From NCBI GenBank assembly GCA_045598285.1, contig JAZLLU010000012.1:78782-142781 (forward strand): 64,000 nt of DNA, written 5' to 3'. Positions 25,299 to 34,539 of the stretch are shown here, one piece after another. The stretch's first letter is position 1, and the number at the start of each line of letters is the position of its first letter. Origin of the DNA: RGIG5612 sp045598285 (lineage in GTDB: Bacteria > Bacillota > Clostridia > Lachnospirales > Lachnospiraceae). The notes under the pieces were generated by a model. That model ran no database searches, was not told the origin of the DNA, and was given only the letters and a program-made list of their open reading frames with translations. The position numbers were made by a program, and so were the translations under genes.

Positions 25299-27049
25299 AA
25301 TCCTAATTCCTCCTTACTCAATTGTGATAAAGCAATTTCTTTGTAAACATCACAACTTCTAAGAAGTTCTTTATGTTTACCAATACCAACCATCTTGCCC
25401 TGGTCTAAAACAACAATTATGTCAGCATCCATAATTGTTCCAACTCTTTGAGCAACAATAATTTGAGTTGTATTTGGAAGTGCTTCTTTAATATTTGTTC
25501 TAACCTGCTTATCAGTCTTGTAATCAAGCGCCGAGAAAGAGTCGTCAAAAATAAGAATTTCTGGTTTTTTTGCAAGACTTCTAGCAATACTAATCCTTTG
25601 CTTTTGTCCACCAGAGAAGTTTTGTCCACCTTGAACCACTTCCGAATCATAAGCCATTCTTTTTGCTGAAATAAAGCCATCTGCTTCGGCAATCTTTCCC
25701 GCTTCAATAATTTCCTTAACGGTCATTTCCGGATTAGAAAAAGCAATATTATCTTTTATATTGCCCTTAAAAAGAAATACTTTTTGAGGTGTATATCCAA
25801 TTTTATCTCTTAAAGCTTTTTGGCTAACTTCTTTAACATTTACGCCACCTACTAATACTTCTCCACTAGTAGCATCTGTTAAACGTGGAATCAAATTAAT
25901 AAGCGTAGTCTTTCCACTTCCCGTTGCACCAATAAAAGCAATTGTTTGTCCCTTCTTAACCTTAAAGCTGATATTAGAAATAGTTTCTGTTTTATTACCT
26001 GGATAGGCAAACCCAACATTTTTGAACTCAATTGTTCCTTCTTCAGTAAAGTTTTTAATTTTCTGTGGGTCATGTATAGTTTCTTCGTAATCAAGCACTT
26101 CACTAATACGTTTCATACAAACATTAGCTCTAGGAAGTAAAATGAAGAACGAAATTAAAAGAACTAGCGACATAACCACTTGGCTGGCAAGCATTACTAA
26201 AGAATTTGTAGCAGAAAAAACTATACGTGCAGAATCGTAATCAAGGCCATTAATAAAATATGCTGCGATCCAAAGAACAGACAATGTCAATCCAAACATA
26301 ACCATAGTTATAAAAGGAGTAAAGAAAGCAATAGCCTTACCATTGAAGATTTGCGCTCTAGTATAGTTCCTATTTGCATCATAAAATTTTTCTTCTTGAT
26401 ATTTTTCAGCACCAAAAGCTCTTACAACTTTAATACCAGTAATATTTTCTTTAGATTGAATATTCAATTCATCAGTAAACTTTTGAACAATTTTAGATTT
26501 AGGAATCATAATTATTACAAGAACAACTACGACAATTACTATAAGGAAAATCCATCCAGCTGTGATTGACGCTAAAACCTTATCAGCAATACTAAAAAGT
26601 AAAACTATTGACCAAATAAATGTAATTGGAGCAAGGAAAATCGTTCTATATCCAGTAATTAAAGCAAGATGAACATTTTGCATATCATTCGTTGTTCTAG
26701 AAATTAATGATTCTGTTGAAAAATTTGCTTGGTCATTTATAGAAAAACAGTTTACCTTTGCATAAAGATTTTCTCTCATTCTAGAAACAATATCACTCGC
26801 GTTCTTACTCGCAATAAGTTCTACTCCAACCTGAGCAGCTGCAAAGAAAATTGCGCTAAGAGCCATATAAAGTCCATACCACCAAACTTCTGCAACACCA
26901 TTTTTGTCCACAGATTGAATGGATTCAATAATCAAACCTAAATATTTAATTATTTCCATGGTAAAAAATACTTGAATTAAAGATAAAACTACACTGGCTC
27001 CAGTTAACCACCAATTTTTAGCCTTGAATTGTTTAAAAATTTGTATCAT
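25295..27049 (-). CDS. ABC exporter half-transporter, degenerate NBD (heterodimer partner 1)
   Basis: This 584-residue ABC exporter half has six N-terminal helices. In its ATPase, Walker A GATGSGKTT (374-382) and signature FSGGQ (478-482) are intact. However, the residue after Walker B is Asp503 (IFDDSFSALD) where Glu is usual, and the H-loop His is replaced by Gln534 (VAQRVGTI). That is the typical degenerate subunit of heterodimeric exporters. A good promoter precedes it. It is likely to function only with the downstream partner. Confidence 0.93.
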   Translation of the reverse strand: MIQIFKQFKAKNWWLTGASVVLSLIQVFFTMEIIKYLGLIIESIQSVDKNGVAEVWWYGLYMALSAIFFAAAQVGVELIASKNASDIVSRMRENLYAKVNCFSINDQANFSTESLISRTTNDMQNVHLALITGYRTIFLAPITFIWSIVLLFSIADKVLASITAGWIFLIVIVVVVLVIIMIPKSKIVQKFTDELNIQSKENITGIKVVRAFGAEKYQEEKFYDANRNYTRAQIFNGKAIAFFTPFITMVMFGLTLSVLWIAAYFINGLDYDSARIVFSATNSLVMLASQVVMSLVLLISFFILLPRANVCMKRISEVLDYEETIHDPQKIKNFTEEGTIEFKNVGFAYPGNKTETISNISFKVKKGQTIAFIGATGSGKTTLINLIPRLTDATSGEVLVGGVNVKEVSQKALRDKIGYTPQKVFLFKGNIKDNIAFSNPEMTVKEIIEAGKIAEADGFISAKRMAYDSEVVQGGQNFSGGQKQRISIARSLAKKPEILIFDDSFSALDYKTDKQVRTNIKEALPNTTQIIVAQRVGTIMDADIIVVLDQGKMVGIGKHKELLRSCDVYKEIALSQLSKEELGL

Positions 27050-27100
27050 ACTTGTCCCCTATATATTTTTAGTTAATTCATAGTTGTTTAAGACAACAAA

Positions 27101-27129
27101 ATTTTATCAAAGTACATATTAAATTTCAA
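27101..27129 (-). promoter_or_regulatory. Promoter of the heterodimeric ABC exporter
   Basis: Minus-strand TTGAAA (27129-27124), a 17-nt spacer and TAAAAT (27106-27101). The leader contains a GTTGT/ACAAC hairpin just downstream (27098-27082 region). Confidence 0.75.
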
Positions 27130-27147
27130 TAAACTCGCTAATAATGG

Positions 27148-27176
27148 TTGATATTTATTAGGTCTTCATTTATACT
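27148..27176 (+). promoter_or_regulatory. Promoter of tRNA-Glu
   Basis: Plus-strand TTGATA (27148-27153), a 17-nt spacer and TATACT (27171-27176). It lies about 20 nt before the tRNA 5' end, as expected for a monocistronic tRNA. Confidence 0.75.
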
Positions 27177-27196
27177 ATCAAGGTTATCAAACATAT

Positions 27197-27268
27197 GGCT
27201 CGTTGGTCAAGTGGTTAAGACGCCGCCCTCTCAAGGCGGAATCAGGAGTTCAATTCTCCTACGAGCTG
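27197..27268 (+). tRNA. tRNA-Glu(CTC)
   Basis: The cloverleaf can be drawn: acceptor GGCTCGT/ACGAGCT, D-arm region GGTCAAGTGGTTAAGAC, anticodon stem CCGCC/GGCGG with loop CTCTCAA (anticodon CTC, reading GAG), and T-arm AGGAG/CTCCT with loop TTCAATT. The discriminator is G, and no CCA is encoded. The body closely matches clostridial tRNA-Glu. A terminator follows immediately. Confidence 0.95.
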
Positions 27269-27272
27269 TTAA

Positions 27273-27297
27273 AACACCACATTAAACATGTGGCGTT
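27273..27297 (+). terminator. Terminator of tRNA-Glu
   Basis: The stem AACACCACAT/ATGTGGCGTT has one A-C mismatch and loop TAAAC, followed by a T-run to about 27304. It overlaps the stop of the convergent methyltransferase gene and may serve both strands. Confidence 0.85.
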
Positions 27298-27300
27298 TTT

Positions 27301-28239
27301 TTATTTGTTTTTAGATTTTTGATATGCATGAGTATTTCTTTCCCAAAACACCCCGTCTGTATAACCTTGAATTGATTTATCTTTATCGGCCATCTCAAGC
27401 CTTTTTTCTGCCCATACGCAATACTGCTCATTTTTTTCAATTCCAACAAAATTTCTTCCTAACTTCTTTGCGGTAACAGAAGTTGACCCAGAGCCCAAAA
27501 ACGGATCAAAAATAATATCTTTAGGATTAGAACTAGCAAGAATTAATTTCGCTAAAAGTTTTTCTGGTTTTTGTGTTGGATGGTCAGTATTTTCAGGCAT
27601 AGACCAATAAGGGATTGAAATATCATCCCAGAAATTAGAAGGATAAGTATTTCTAAAGTTGCCTTCTTTTGTCTCTTCCCAATCCTTAGGTTTTCCATCA
27701 ACCTTATAAGGCGCAATAACTTTTCTTCTAACCTTTACATCTTCAACATTAAAAGTATATGTTTTGCTTTTAGTAGCAAACCAAATATCTTCCATTCCGT
27801 TCTTCCAATTCGAAAGAGCTCCTCTTCCCTTTTCACGCTGCCAAGTAATTCTATTTTGAATAATAAAATATTCTTTTAAGGCAAGAGCGATTGATGGAGA
27901 CGATTGCCAATCACAGCAAACATAAATAGACGCATTATCTTTAAGAAGTGGAAGCACTTTATTAATCCACTCCTTAGTATATTCATAATATTGTTCGTCT
28001 GAAGTTTTTTTGAATTTAGACCCGCCAAAATTTTTATCAAGATTATAAGGCGGATCAACGATTAAAAGATCTACAAACTTATTAGGTAGAAAGGAGCAAA
28101 CTTCTAGAGTGTCTCCTATAATAGTTTTATTTTTAATCTCACTAAGCTTTGCGCTTTTTTCTACTTTTATGCAGCGCTTAAGATATTCTTTTCCTTCTTC
28201 AACGCTAATATCAATTGTTTTATTGCGCTCTGCTTTCAT
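27301..28239 (-). CDS. Site-specific DNA methyltransferase (beta-type, N6-adenine/N4-cytosine), orphan
   Basis: This 312-residue amino-methyltransferase has the beta-class order of motifs: catalytic DPPY (IVDPPYNLDKNF) near residue 62, target region, then the SAM-binding FDPFLGSGST near 240. The HPTQKPEKLL motif fits this class. No restriction enzyme lies beside it; its neighbours are a tRNA gene and a phosphoesterase. It may be an epigenetic regulator or a solitary anti-restriction enzyme. The recognition site cannot be read from sequence. Confidence 0.92.
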   Translation of the reverse strand: MKAERNKTIDISVEEGKEYLKRCIKVEKSAKLSEIKNKTIIGDTLEVCSFLPNKFVDLLIVDPPYNLDKNFGGSKFKKTSDEQYYEYTKEWINKVLPLLKDNASIYVCCDWQSSPSIALALKEYFIIQNRITWQREKGRGALSNWKNGMEDIWFATKSKTYTFNVEDVKVRRKVIAPYKVDGKPKDWEETKEGNFRNTYPSNFWDDISIPYWSMPENTDHPTQKPEKLLAKLILASSNPKDIIFDPFLGSGSTSVTAKKLGRNFVGIEKNEQYCVWAEKRLEMADKDKSIQGYTDGVFWERNTHAYQKSKNK

Positions 28240-28252
28240 AAAAATCCCTAAA

Positions 28253-28948
28253 CTATTTAATCTTAACTACTCCGTTATAAAGAATTCTAAGACGGTAGTC
28301 ACTAAATTCCCTGTCCATGTGAACATGTCCCGAAAACCATTTGTCATAGTTAACATGTTCCATAATTAAATCCAAGAATTTTTCTACTCCACTTTCATAA
28401 TTTACATAATCTGTATAAACATCATAAATTAATTTTCTAACTTTTTCAGGAATAGTATGCGTAATAATATAATCAACCTTGTTTCCAACTCTAGCAAGGT
28501 TCTTAAATGCTTCATCAAGTTCTTCAGCGCTTGGCTCTTCTTGTGGCCACCAACTAACGCCTTCTTCTCTAAACACTTTATCAACGCTTGTGGCTCCACC
28601 CATAACAAATATAGTCGTTCCGTCTATGTTATAGACTTGTCCGTTCATAAGATGGAGAACGCTTTCACGAACTTTGTGAACCTTTCCTCCATTCCACTCT
28701 TCAATCGGATATGTATTTAAGATGTCATAATTCTCATGATTACCACCAACAAACAACGTAGTATAATTTCTCGAACCATGCATATTTAAGACATCTGCAT
28801 CGCTCTCAGTTCCAGTCCATACTCCACCAAAATCGCCCGCAATAATTAAATAGTCATTGCGTGTAAGCAAAGATTGTTCCGGAAAACTTTCTTGATCAAT
28901 TTTTTTGACATCCATAAGTCTATGGGTATCGCCAGTAACAAAAATCAT
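28253..28948 (-). CDS. Calcineurin-like metallophosphoesterase
   Basis: This 231-residue metal-dependent phosphoesterase shows the motif series GDTH (residues 6-9), GDFGG, GNHEN, and the later ITHTIP and GHVHMD. The substrate is unknown; homologous stand-alone proteins are common in gut clostridia. It lies between the nitroreductase and the DNA methyltransferase genes, with short gaps on both sides. Confidence 0.92.
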   Translation of the reverse strand: MIFVTGDTHRLMDVKKIDQESFPEQSLLTRNDYLIIAGDFGGVWTGTESDADVLNMHGSRNYTTLFVGGNHENYDILNTYPIEEWNGGKVHKVRESVLHLMNGQVYNIDGTTIFVMGGATSVDKVFREEGVSWWPQEEPSAEELDEAFKNLARVGNKVDYIITHTIPEKVRKLIYDVYTDYVNYESGVEKFLDLIMEHVNYDKWFSGHVHMDREFSDYRLRILYNGVVKIK

Positions 28949-28960
28949 AAATCAATCCTT

Positions 28961-29755
28961 TTATAATAATGGTAAAGGTTTACGAGGTACTGAACTAAAG
29001 AAATTATCATCATAATTTCCTATTGCCATAGCAAGTACACAATGTTTGTCTTCAGGAATATTATATTTTTTTCTAAGTTCTGGAGTATTCATAGGGCCTG
29101 CTGCCAACTGAACATAACAAAATCCAAGCTTTAATGCTTCAATCATCTGTCCCATTGTAGCAGCTAGAATAGCTCCATCAATATCACTATTAGAAAATAC
29201 GAAGATAACTAAAGGAGCACCATAGAAAAGTCCGTCCACATCATCTTCCTTAAACTCAGAATATTTTTTTGTAAAGAAAGCACTAACTTCTGGTTTATCT
29301 TTAGCAAAGTCTTTTGCTAAAACCTTAAGTTGACCCATGCAATCTTCAAGTGCTTGGTCAATCTTTTCTTCGTCTTTTAATACTAAAAGAGCATTTTGCT
29401 GACAGTTTTTAGCCGTAGGTGCATATTTTCCCGCATCTAAAATCTTTGCTAATTCTTCTTCAGTAACAGGAGTGTCGTTAAAGTGTCTAACGCTTCTTCT
29501 CATCATAATATCTCTACGAACTTGTGCTACGCTGGCACGCTTAGCAAATTGAAAGTCTTCTACATCTTCAACATTGTATCCGTCACCATCAATCATAATT
29601 GCATCACATGGGCAAAGTGCAAGACAATGTCCGCATACCATACATCTATCTTTATCATGTATTAACACTTCATCTTCAAATTTAATAGCCTCGCATGGAC
29701 ATTCCTTTACACATGCTCCACAACCAGTACATACTTCTTTATCATATATAAACAT
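28961..29755 (-). CDS. Nitroreductase with N-terminal 2x[4Fe-4S] ferredoxin domain
   Basis: This 264-residue flavoprotein fuses two bacterial ferredoxin motifs (CTGCGACVKECPCEAI and CMVCGHCLALCPCDAI, residues about 9-55) to a nitroreductase fold (MMRRSVRHFND onward). It probably passes electrons from the clusters to FMN and reduces nitro, quinone or enoate compounds. The start follows AAGGAGAGC. An extended -10 element TGTTATAAT at about 29786-29794 drives it on the minus strand. Confidence 0.92.
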   Translation of the reverse strand: MFIYDKEVCTGCGACVKECPCEAIKFEDEVLIHDKDRCMVCGHCLALCPCDAIMIDGDGYNVEDVEDFQFAKRASVAQVRRDIMMRRSVRHFNDTPVTEEELAKILDAGKYAPTAKNCQQNALLVLKDEEKIDQALEDCMGQLKVLAKDFAKDKPEVSAFFTKKYSEFKEDDVDGLFYGAPLVIFVFSNSDIDGAILAATMGQMIEALKLGFCYVQLAAGPMNTPELRKKYNIPEDKHCVLAMAIGNYDDNFFSSVPRKPLPLL

Positions 29756-29816
29756 ATTGCTCTCCTTACTTATTAATTTTTTTTGATTATAACACGATTA
29801 TTAAAAATAAATATAT

Positions 29817-32800
29817 TTAATTTTTAAGAAAATCTAATATGGAAAGTTGGCTAGTTTCCGGCAAATCGCTTACAACTCCAATCTCATAAAGTTTATCTAT
29901 TAACGTTCCTGATAACTTTGCTCTTGTTTTCAATTCTTCTCTAGAAACAAACTTCTCTTTCTTAGCTTCTTCTTCAAGCATAAAAGCAGCTTTTTCGCCC
30001 ATACCATCTATAGATTCAAAAGCAGGCATAATCTTATTATCAATAATCTTAAATCTATTAGCGCTAGCTTTATATATATCTATTGGTATAAACTCTATTC
30101 CTCTAGCATACATTTCTTTTACGTTATACATATACTTAAGAAGGTCTTTGTCTTTAGGTGTTGCAACCTCGTTATCAATTCTTTGCTTAATCATTTCCAT
30201 CTCATGATTTAATTTTTCAGGGCCTTGGCACATCTTTTCATAATCAAAAGATGAAGCACGAATACTAAAGAATGCTGCGTAATAAGCAATTGGATAGAAA
30301 ATCTTATAATAAGCAATTCTATAGGCCATCATAACGTAAGCAACTGCGTGAGCTTTAGGGAACATGTATTGGATTTTTGTGCATGAGCGCAAATACCAAT
30401 CAGGTATACCTGCTGCCTTAAGTTTTTTCTCTGAATCTGGCCATTTTGTTGAAAAACCTTTAGCAACATTTCCTTTACGAACATCTTCCATTACATCAAA
30501 AGCCAAAGAAGGCTCAATTCCTTTATTAATAAGATAAGTCATAATATCATCACGTGTACAAATACATGTAGAAAGTGTTGCTTCTCCATCTTTTATAAGC
30601 TTGTCTGCGTTACCTAACCACACATCCGTTCCGTGTGACAATCCCGCAATTCTAACTAAATCAGAAAAGTTCTTTGGATGGGTATCTAAAAGCATCTGCA
30701 TAACAAAATCAGTACCAAACTCCGGTATGCCTAAAGTTCCAAGTGGTTTATCTATATCCTCTGGCGTAATACCTAAAACATCTGTTCCTTCAAAAAGTTT
30801 CATAACCGAAGGGTCATCTAATTTAATTTGTTTAGCATCAATTCCTGTTAAATCTTCTAGCATACGAATCATAGTTGGATCATCGTGTCCTAGAATATCA
30901 AGTTTAAGAAGGTTGTGATCAATACTGTGATAATCAAAGTGCGTCGTTACGGGGTTGTTTTCTGCTTCATTAGCCGGAAATTGAATTGGCGTGAACGAAT
31001 AAATTTCCTCACCATGTGGCAAGACGATAATACCTCCTGGATGTTGACCCGTACTACGTTTTACTCCCATACAGCCTTTAATTAAGCGGTTCATTTCGCA
31101 CTTTTTAATTCCTTGGTTATGTCTTTCATAATACCCTTTAACAAAACCATAAATAGTTTTATCTTTAAGCGCAGAAATAGTACCCGCTCTAAACGTTTGA
31201 CCTTTTCCAAATATAACTTCTGTATAGTCATGTGCATTAGATTGATACTCACCTGAGAAATTAAGGTCTATATCAGGTTCTTTATCTCCTTTAAATCCTA
31301 GAAAAGTTTCAAAAGGAATATCAAATCCATCTTTAATTAAAGGTTCGCCGCAAACCGGACACACCTTATCTGGCATATCGCATCCAGCACCACCTGCAAA
31401 AGCTTTAACTTCTTCAGAATCAAAATCGCTATATAAACACTTAGGGCATCTATAATGTGGTCTTAGTGGATTAACTTCCGTTATTCCCGACATCGTAGCA
31501 GCAAAAGAAGATCCAACAGAACCTCTAGAACCAACTAAGTATCCGTCTTCTACACTTTTTTGAACTAATTTTTTAGCGATTATATACATAACCGAATATC
31601 CGTTAGAAATAATTGAATTAAGTTCTTTTTCAAGACGGTCTATTACTATTTGCGGAAGATTCTCTCCGTACATTTTTTTTGCAGTTTCATAGCAACTATT
31701 CCTAAGCTGCTCATCAGAATTTTCAATAACTGGAGGACATTTATCTGGCCTTACCGGTTCAATAACTTCTATCTGATCAGCAATATAATTTGTATTATCA
31801 ATAACTATTTCCTTAGCTATATCCTCACCTAAATATGAAAACTCTGAAAGCATCTCTTCAGTTGTTCTAAAGTAAAGAGGTGCTTGCTCATCTGCATCAG
31901 CATATTTTTGCGAATCCATAATTATTCGTCTATAAACTTCATCTTCAGGATTAAGGAAGTGAACGTCTCCCGTCGCAACTACTTTCTTTCCATATTTCTT
32001 TCCAAGTTCATAAATCTTTCTATTATATTCTTGGATTTCTTCAACGTTTTTAACCTTGAAACCTTTATCACCTCGTTCGTAGTTTCTAACAAGATAATAG
32101 TTATTTCCAACAGGTTGAATTTCAAGATAATCGTAAAAGTCTACAATTTTTTTAATAGTCTCTTCGCTTTTTCCACTAAGCAAAGCTTCGTAAAGCTCTC
32201 CTGCGACGCATGCAGAGCCGACAATTAATCCTTCTCTATATTTATTTAAGACACTTCTTGGAATTCTAGGACGTCTGCTAAAATAATTAACATGCGCATA
32301 AGAAACTAAGCGGTAAAGATTAACTCTTCCTATCTCATTTTTTGCGAGCAAAATTATATGATTATAATTTGTTTTTTTAACTTTAGTTATTGCTGCTTCT
32401 TCATCTGGATTAGGTTCTATAGGAACCTCATCTTCAATCGCAGACTCTCTTCTTAATACAATATCTCCATCAGCGTAAGAAGCAATCGGGTCATCGTCAT
32501 CATCAACTAAATATCCTTCGCATCCATAAATAACTTTAATATCATACTTTTTCTTTTTTATTTCATGAAACGCATCCGTAAAGCCTTGTACAACGCCGTG
32601 ATCTGTAATTGCAACTGCTTTGTGCCCCCACTTAGTTGCTGTTGCTAATAAATCTTCAACACTAGTGATTGCATCCATATCTGAATAACGAGTATGAAGA
32701 TGAAGTTCAACCCTCTTTTGAGGCGAATTATCTTCGCGATTATTAATTGGAGTTTCTGATTTTCTAATACCAAAAATCCTAGTAATTAAAATCTCTCCTT

Positions 32801-33473
32801 CATAATTGTCATACTCTACTTTTCCTCTAGCTTCTATAACCATTCCTTCTTTAAAAAGCTCCGGCAATTTTTCTTCGCCTTCTTTAAGGAACATTTTCAT
32901 AAAAATAGAATCTTTATAATCAGTAATAGCTATCTTGAAAATCTTAAATCCATTCTTTGTAACAGAAAGCTCCGTTTCGAAAATTTCTCCACGAACAATA
33001 ACGTCTTTCATATCACCAATAATATGAGAAATTGGTGTAAACTCGCCAGAAAAGCTTTTTCCATAAAGCATATCTGGGTCGGTTTCTTTTTTCTTTGAAC
33101 TGAATTTTCTTTTTGGTGTAGCACTGTTTTGTGCTGGCGATTGATTTACTTGATTACCTGTATTTGAATTAGAATTTTCTTCTTTACCATCTTTTATATT
33201 ATTTGAATAAGTACCTGTTCCCGCCTGGGCAAATTCATATCCATTTTCATACTCAATATGAACGCCGAGTTTGCCCTCAAGGATTTGATTTTTTATCTCG
33301 TTGCTCATTCTATCAACAAAGATATCAGGGATAATATCTGCCGAAGCAATTTTTACGCGTAAATAAGCACCCGCCTTAACGTTTGTTACGCTAATAACTT
33401 CAACGTCCTTAAAGAGTCCTCTTAAATCTTCGTCAATATTTAAATTTGCAAATACATCAAAAAATAATTTCAT
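29817..33473 (-). CDS. polC: DNA polymerase III PolC, lacking the internal 3'-5' exonuclease domain
   Basis: This replicative polymerase of low-GC Gram-positives has 1218 residues, where about 1430 is usual. It has an N-terminal domain (1-90), an OB domain (about 140-240) and a PHP domain starting VELHLHTRYSDMDA (255-268) and resuming at KTNYNHIILLAKN. A four-Cys zinc finger (CPKC...CPVC) and the palm motif PDIDLNFSGE follow, with C-terminal HhH/clamp regions. Between YGCEGYLVDDDD (about 325) and KTNYNHI (about 367) only some 40 acidic residues replace the DEDD exonuclease. No FDVETTG-like motif occurs anywhere. The frame is uninterrupted. It starts at the ispG stop (TAATG). Confidence 0.95.
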   Translation of the reverse strand: MKLFFDVFANLNIDEDLRGLFKDVEVISVTNVKAGAYLRVKIASADIIPDIFVDRMSNEIKNQILEGKLGVHIEYENGYEFAQAGTGTYSNNIKDGKEENSNSNTGNQVNQSPAQNSATPKRKFSSKKKETDPDMLYGKSFSGEFTPISHIIGDMKDVIVRGEIFETELSVTKNGFKIFKIAITDYKDSIFMKMFLKEGEEKLPELFKEGMVIEARGKVEYDNYEGEILITRIFGIRKSETPINNREDNSPQKRVELHLHTRYSDMDAITSVEDLLATATKWGHKAVAITDHGVVQGFTDAFHEIKKKKYDIKVIYGCEGYLVDDDDDPIASYADGDIVLRRESAIEDEVPIEPNPDEEAAITKVKKTNYNHIILLAKNEIGRVNLYRLVSYAHVNYFSRRPRIPRSVLNKYREGLIVGSACVAGELYEALLSGKSEETIKKIVDFYDYLEIQPVGNNYYLVRNYERGDKGFKVKNVEEIQEYNRKIYELGKKYGKKVVATGDVHFLNPEDEVYRRIIMDSQKYADADEQAPLYFRTTEEMLSEFSYLGEDIAKEIVIDNTNYIADQIEVIEPVRPDKCPPVIENSDEQLRNSCYETAKKMYGENLPQIVIDRLEKELNSIISNGYSVMYIIAKKLVQKSVEDGYLVGSRGSVGSSFAATMSGITEVNPLRPHYRCPKCLYSDFDSEEVKAFAGGAGCDMPDKVCPVCGEPLIKDGFDIPFETFLGFKGDKEPDIDLNFSGEYQSNAHDYTEVIFGKGQTFRAGTISALKDKTIYGFVKGYYERHNQGIKKCEMNRLIKGCMGVKRSTGQHPGGIIVLPHGEEIYSFTPIQFPANEAENNPVTTHFDYHSIDHNLLKLDILGHDDPTMIRMLEDLTGIDAKQIKLDDPSVMKLFEGTDVLGITPEDIDKPLGTLGIPEFGTDFVMQMLLDTHPKNFSDLVRIAGLSHGTDVWLGNADKLIKDGEATLSTCICTRDDIMTYLINKGIEPSLAFDVMEDVRKGNVAKGFSTKWPDSEKKLKAAGIPDWYLRSCTKIQYMFPKAHAVAYVMMAYRIAYYKIFYPIAYYAAFFSIRASSFDYEKMCQGPEKLNHEMEMIKQRIDNEVATPKDKDLLKYMYNVKEMYARGIEFIPIDIYKASANRFKIIDNKIMPAFESIDGMGEKAAFMLEEEAKKEKFVSREELKTRAKLSGTLIDKLYEIGVVSDLPETSQLSILDFLKN

Positions 33474-34528
33474 TACTTCCAGTTATCTAATTCTAGTTTT
33501 AGTTCTTCTAATAATTTATCTTCAGGAACTTTTCTTAAAATTTCACCTTTTTTTATAATAAGACCTTCGCCAATTCCGCCGCATATTCCTAAGTCAGCTT
33601 CCTCAGCTTCTCCTGGCCCATTTACAACGCAGCCCATAACTGCAACCTTAATATTCAAGTCATAGTTAGTAATTAAATCTTCTACTTTATTAGCAAGAGA
33701 AACTAAATCTATTTGCGTTCTTCCACACGTCGGGCAACTTACCAAATTTATGCCTTCATTTTTAAGTCCAAGGTTACTTAAAATCTTTTTAGCACTTTTT
33801 ATTTCTTCTATCGGATTTCCCGTAAGTGAAACTCTAATAGTGTCGCCTATACCTTGATAAAGAATAATTCCAAGGCCAATTGCCGACTTAATATTTCCAC
33901 TATAAACTGTTCCAGATTCAGTAATTCCTACATGAAGAGGATAGCTTGTTTTTTCTGCAATAATTTCATGTGCCTTAGCGCACATTAAAACATCTGAACT
34001 TTTTATAGAGATAACTAAATTATCATAACCAAAATCTTCAATGATATGAACTTTATCCAAAGCACTTATAGCTAATCCTTCGGCACTAACTCCATTAAAC
34101 TTCTCTACTAATTCTTTTTCTAAAGATCCAGAATTAACGCCAACCCTAATAGGAATATTTCTTTCTTTAGCACAGTCTACTACAGCTTTAATATTTTCTT
34201 TACTTCCAATATTTCCTGGATTAATTCTGATTTTATCTGCACCGTTTTCCATTGCTAAAATAGCAAGCTTATAATCAAAATGTATATCTGCAACAATCGG
34301 GATATGAATTTGCTTTTTTATTTCGCTAAAAGCCTTCGCAGCTTCTTTAGTATTAGCTGTGCTCCTTACAATATCACATCCAGCTTTTTCCAATTCTAAA
34401 ATCTGCTTAACTGTAGCATCTACATCCGCAGTTTTAGTATTTGTCATAGACTGAATAGCAATAGGATTTCCACCGCCAATTAAAACACCACCAATATTTA
34501 TTACTTTTGTATCTTTTCTCGTATACAT
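33473..34528 (-). CDS. ispG: (E)-4-hydroxy-3-methylbut-2-enyl-diphosphate synthase
   Basis: This [4Fe-4S] enzyme catalyses the penultimate step of the MEP isoprenoid pathway. The Fe-S ligands are in VSCPTCGRT and the distal VAVMGCVVNGPGEA. The start matches the family (KDTKVINIGGVLIGGGNPIAIQSMTNT). Its 351 residues are normal for a bacterial short form. It is preceded by rseP and dxr in the usual clostridial block. Confidence 0.96.
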   Translation of the reverse strand: MYTRKDTKVINIGGVLIGGGNPIAIQSMTNTKTADVDATVKQILELEKAGCDIVRSTANTKEAAKAFSEIKKQIHIPIVADIHFDYKLAILAMENGADKIRINPGNIGSKENIKAVVDCAKERNIPIRVGVNSGSLEKELVEKFNGVSAEGLAISALDKVHIIEDFGYDNLVISIKSSDVLMCAKAHEIIAEKTSYPLHVGITESGTVYSGNIKSAIGLGIILYQGIGDTIRVSLTGNPIEEIKSAKKILSNLGLKNEGINLVSCPTCGRTQIDLVSLANKVEDLITNYDLNIKVAVMGCVVNGPGEAEEADLGICGGIGEGLIIKKGEILRKVPEDKLLEELKLELDNWK

Positions 34529-34539
34529 AATTTACCTGC

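Noticed and set aside
29817..33473. Frameshift or pseudogene explanation for the short PolC
   Set aside because: The frame is open throughout, and all motifs on either side of the missing domain are intact and properly spaced, so a clean domain absence fits better.
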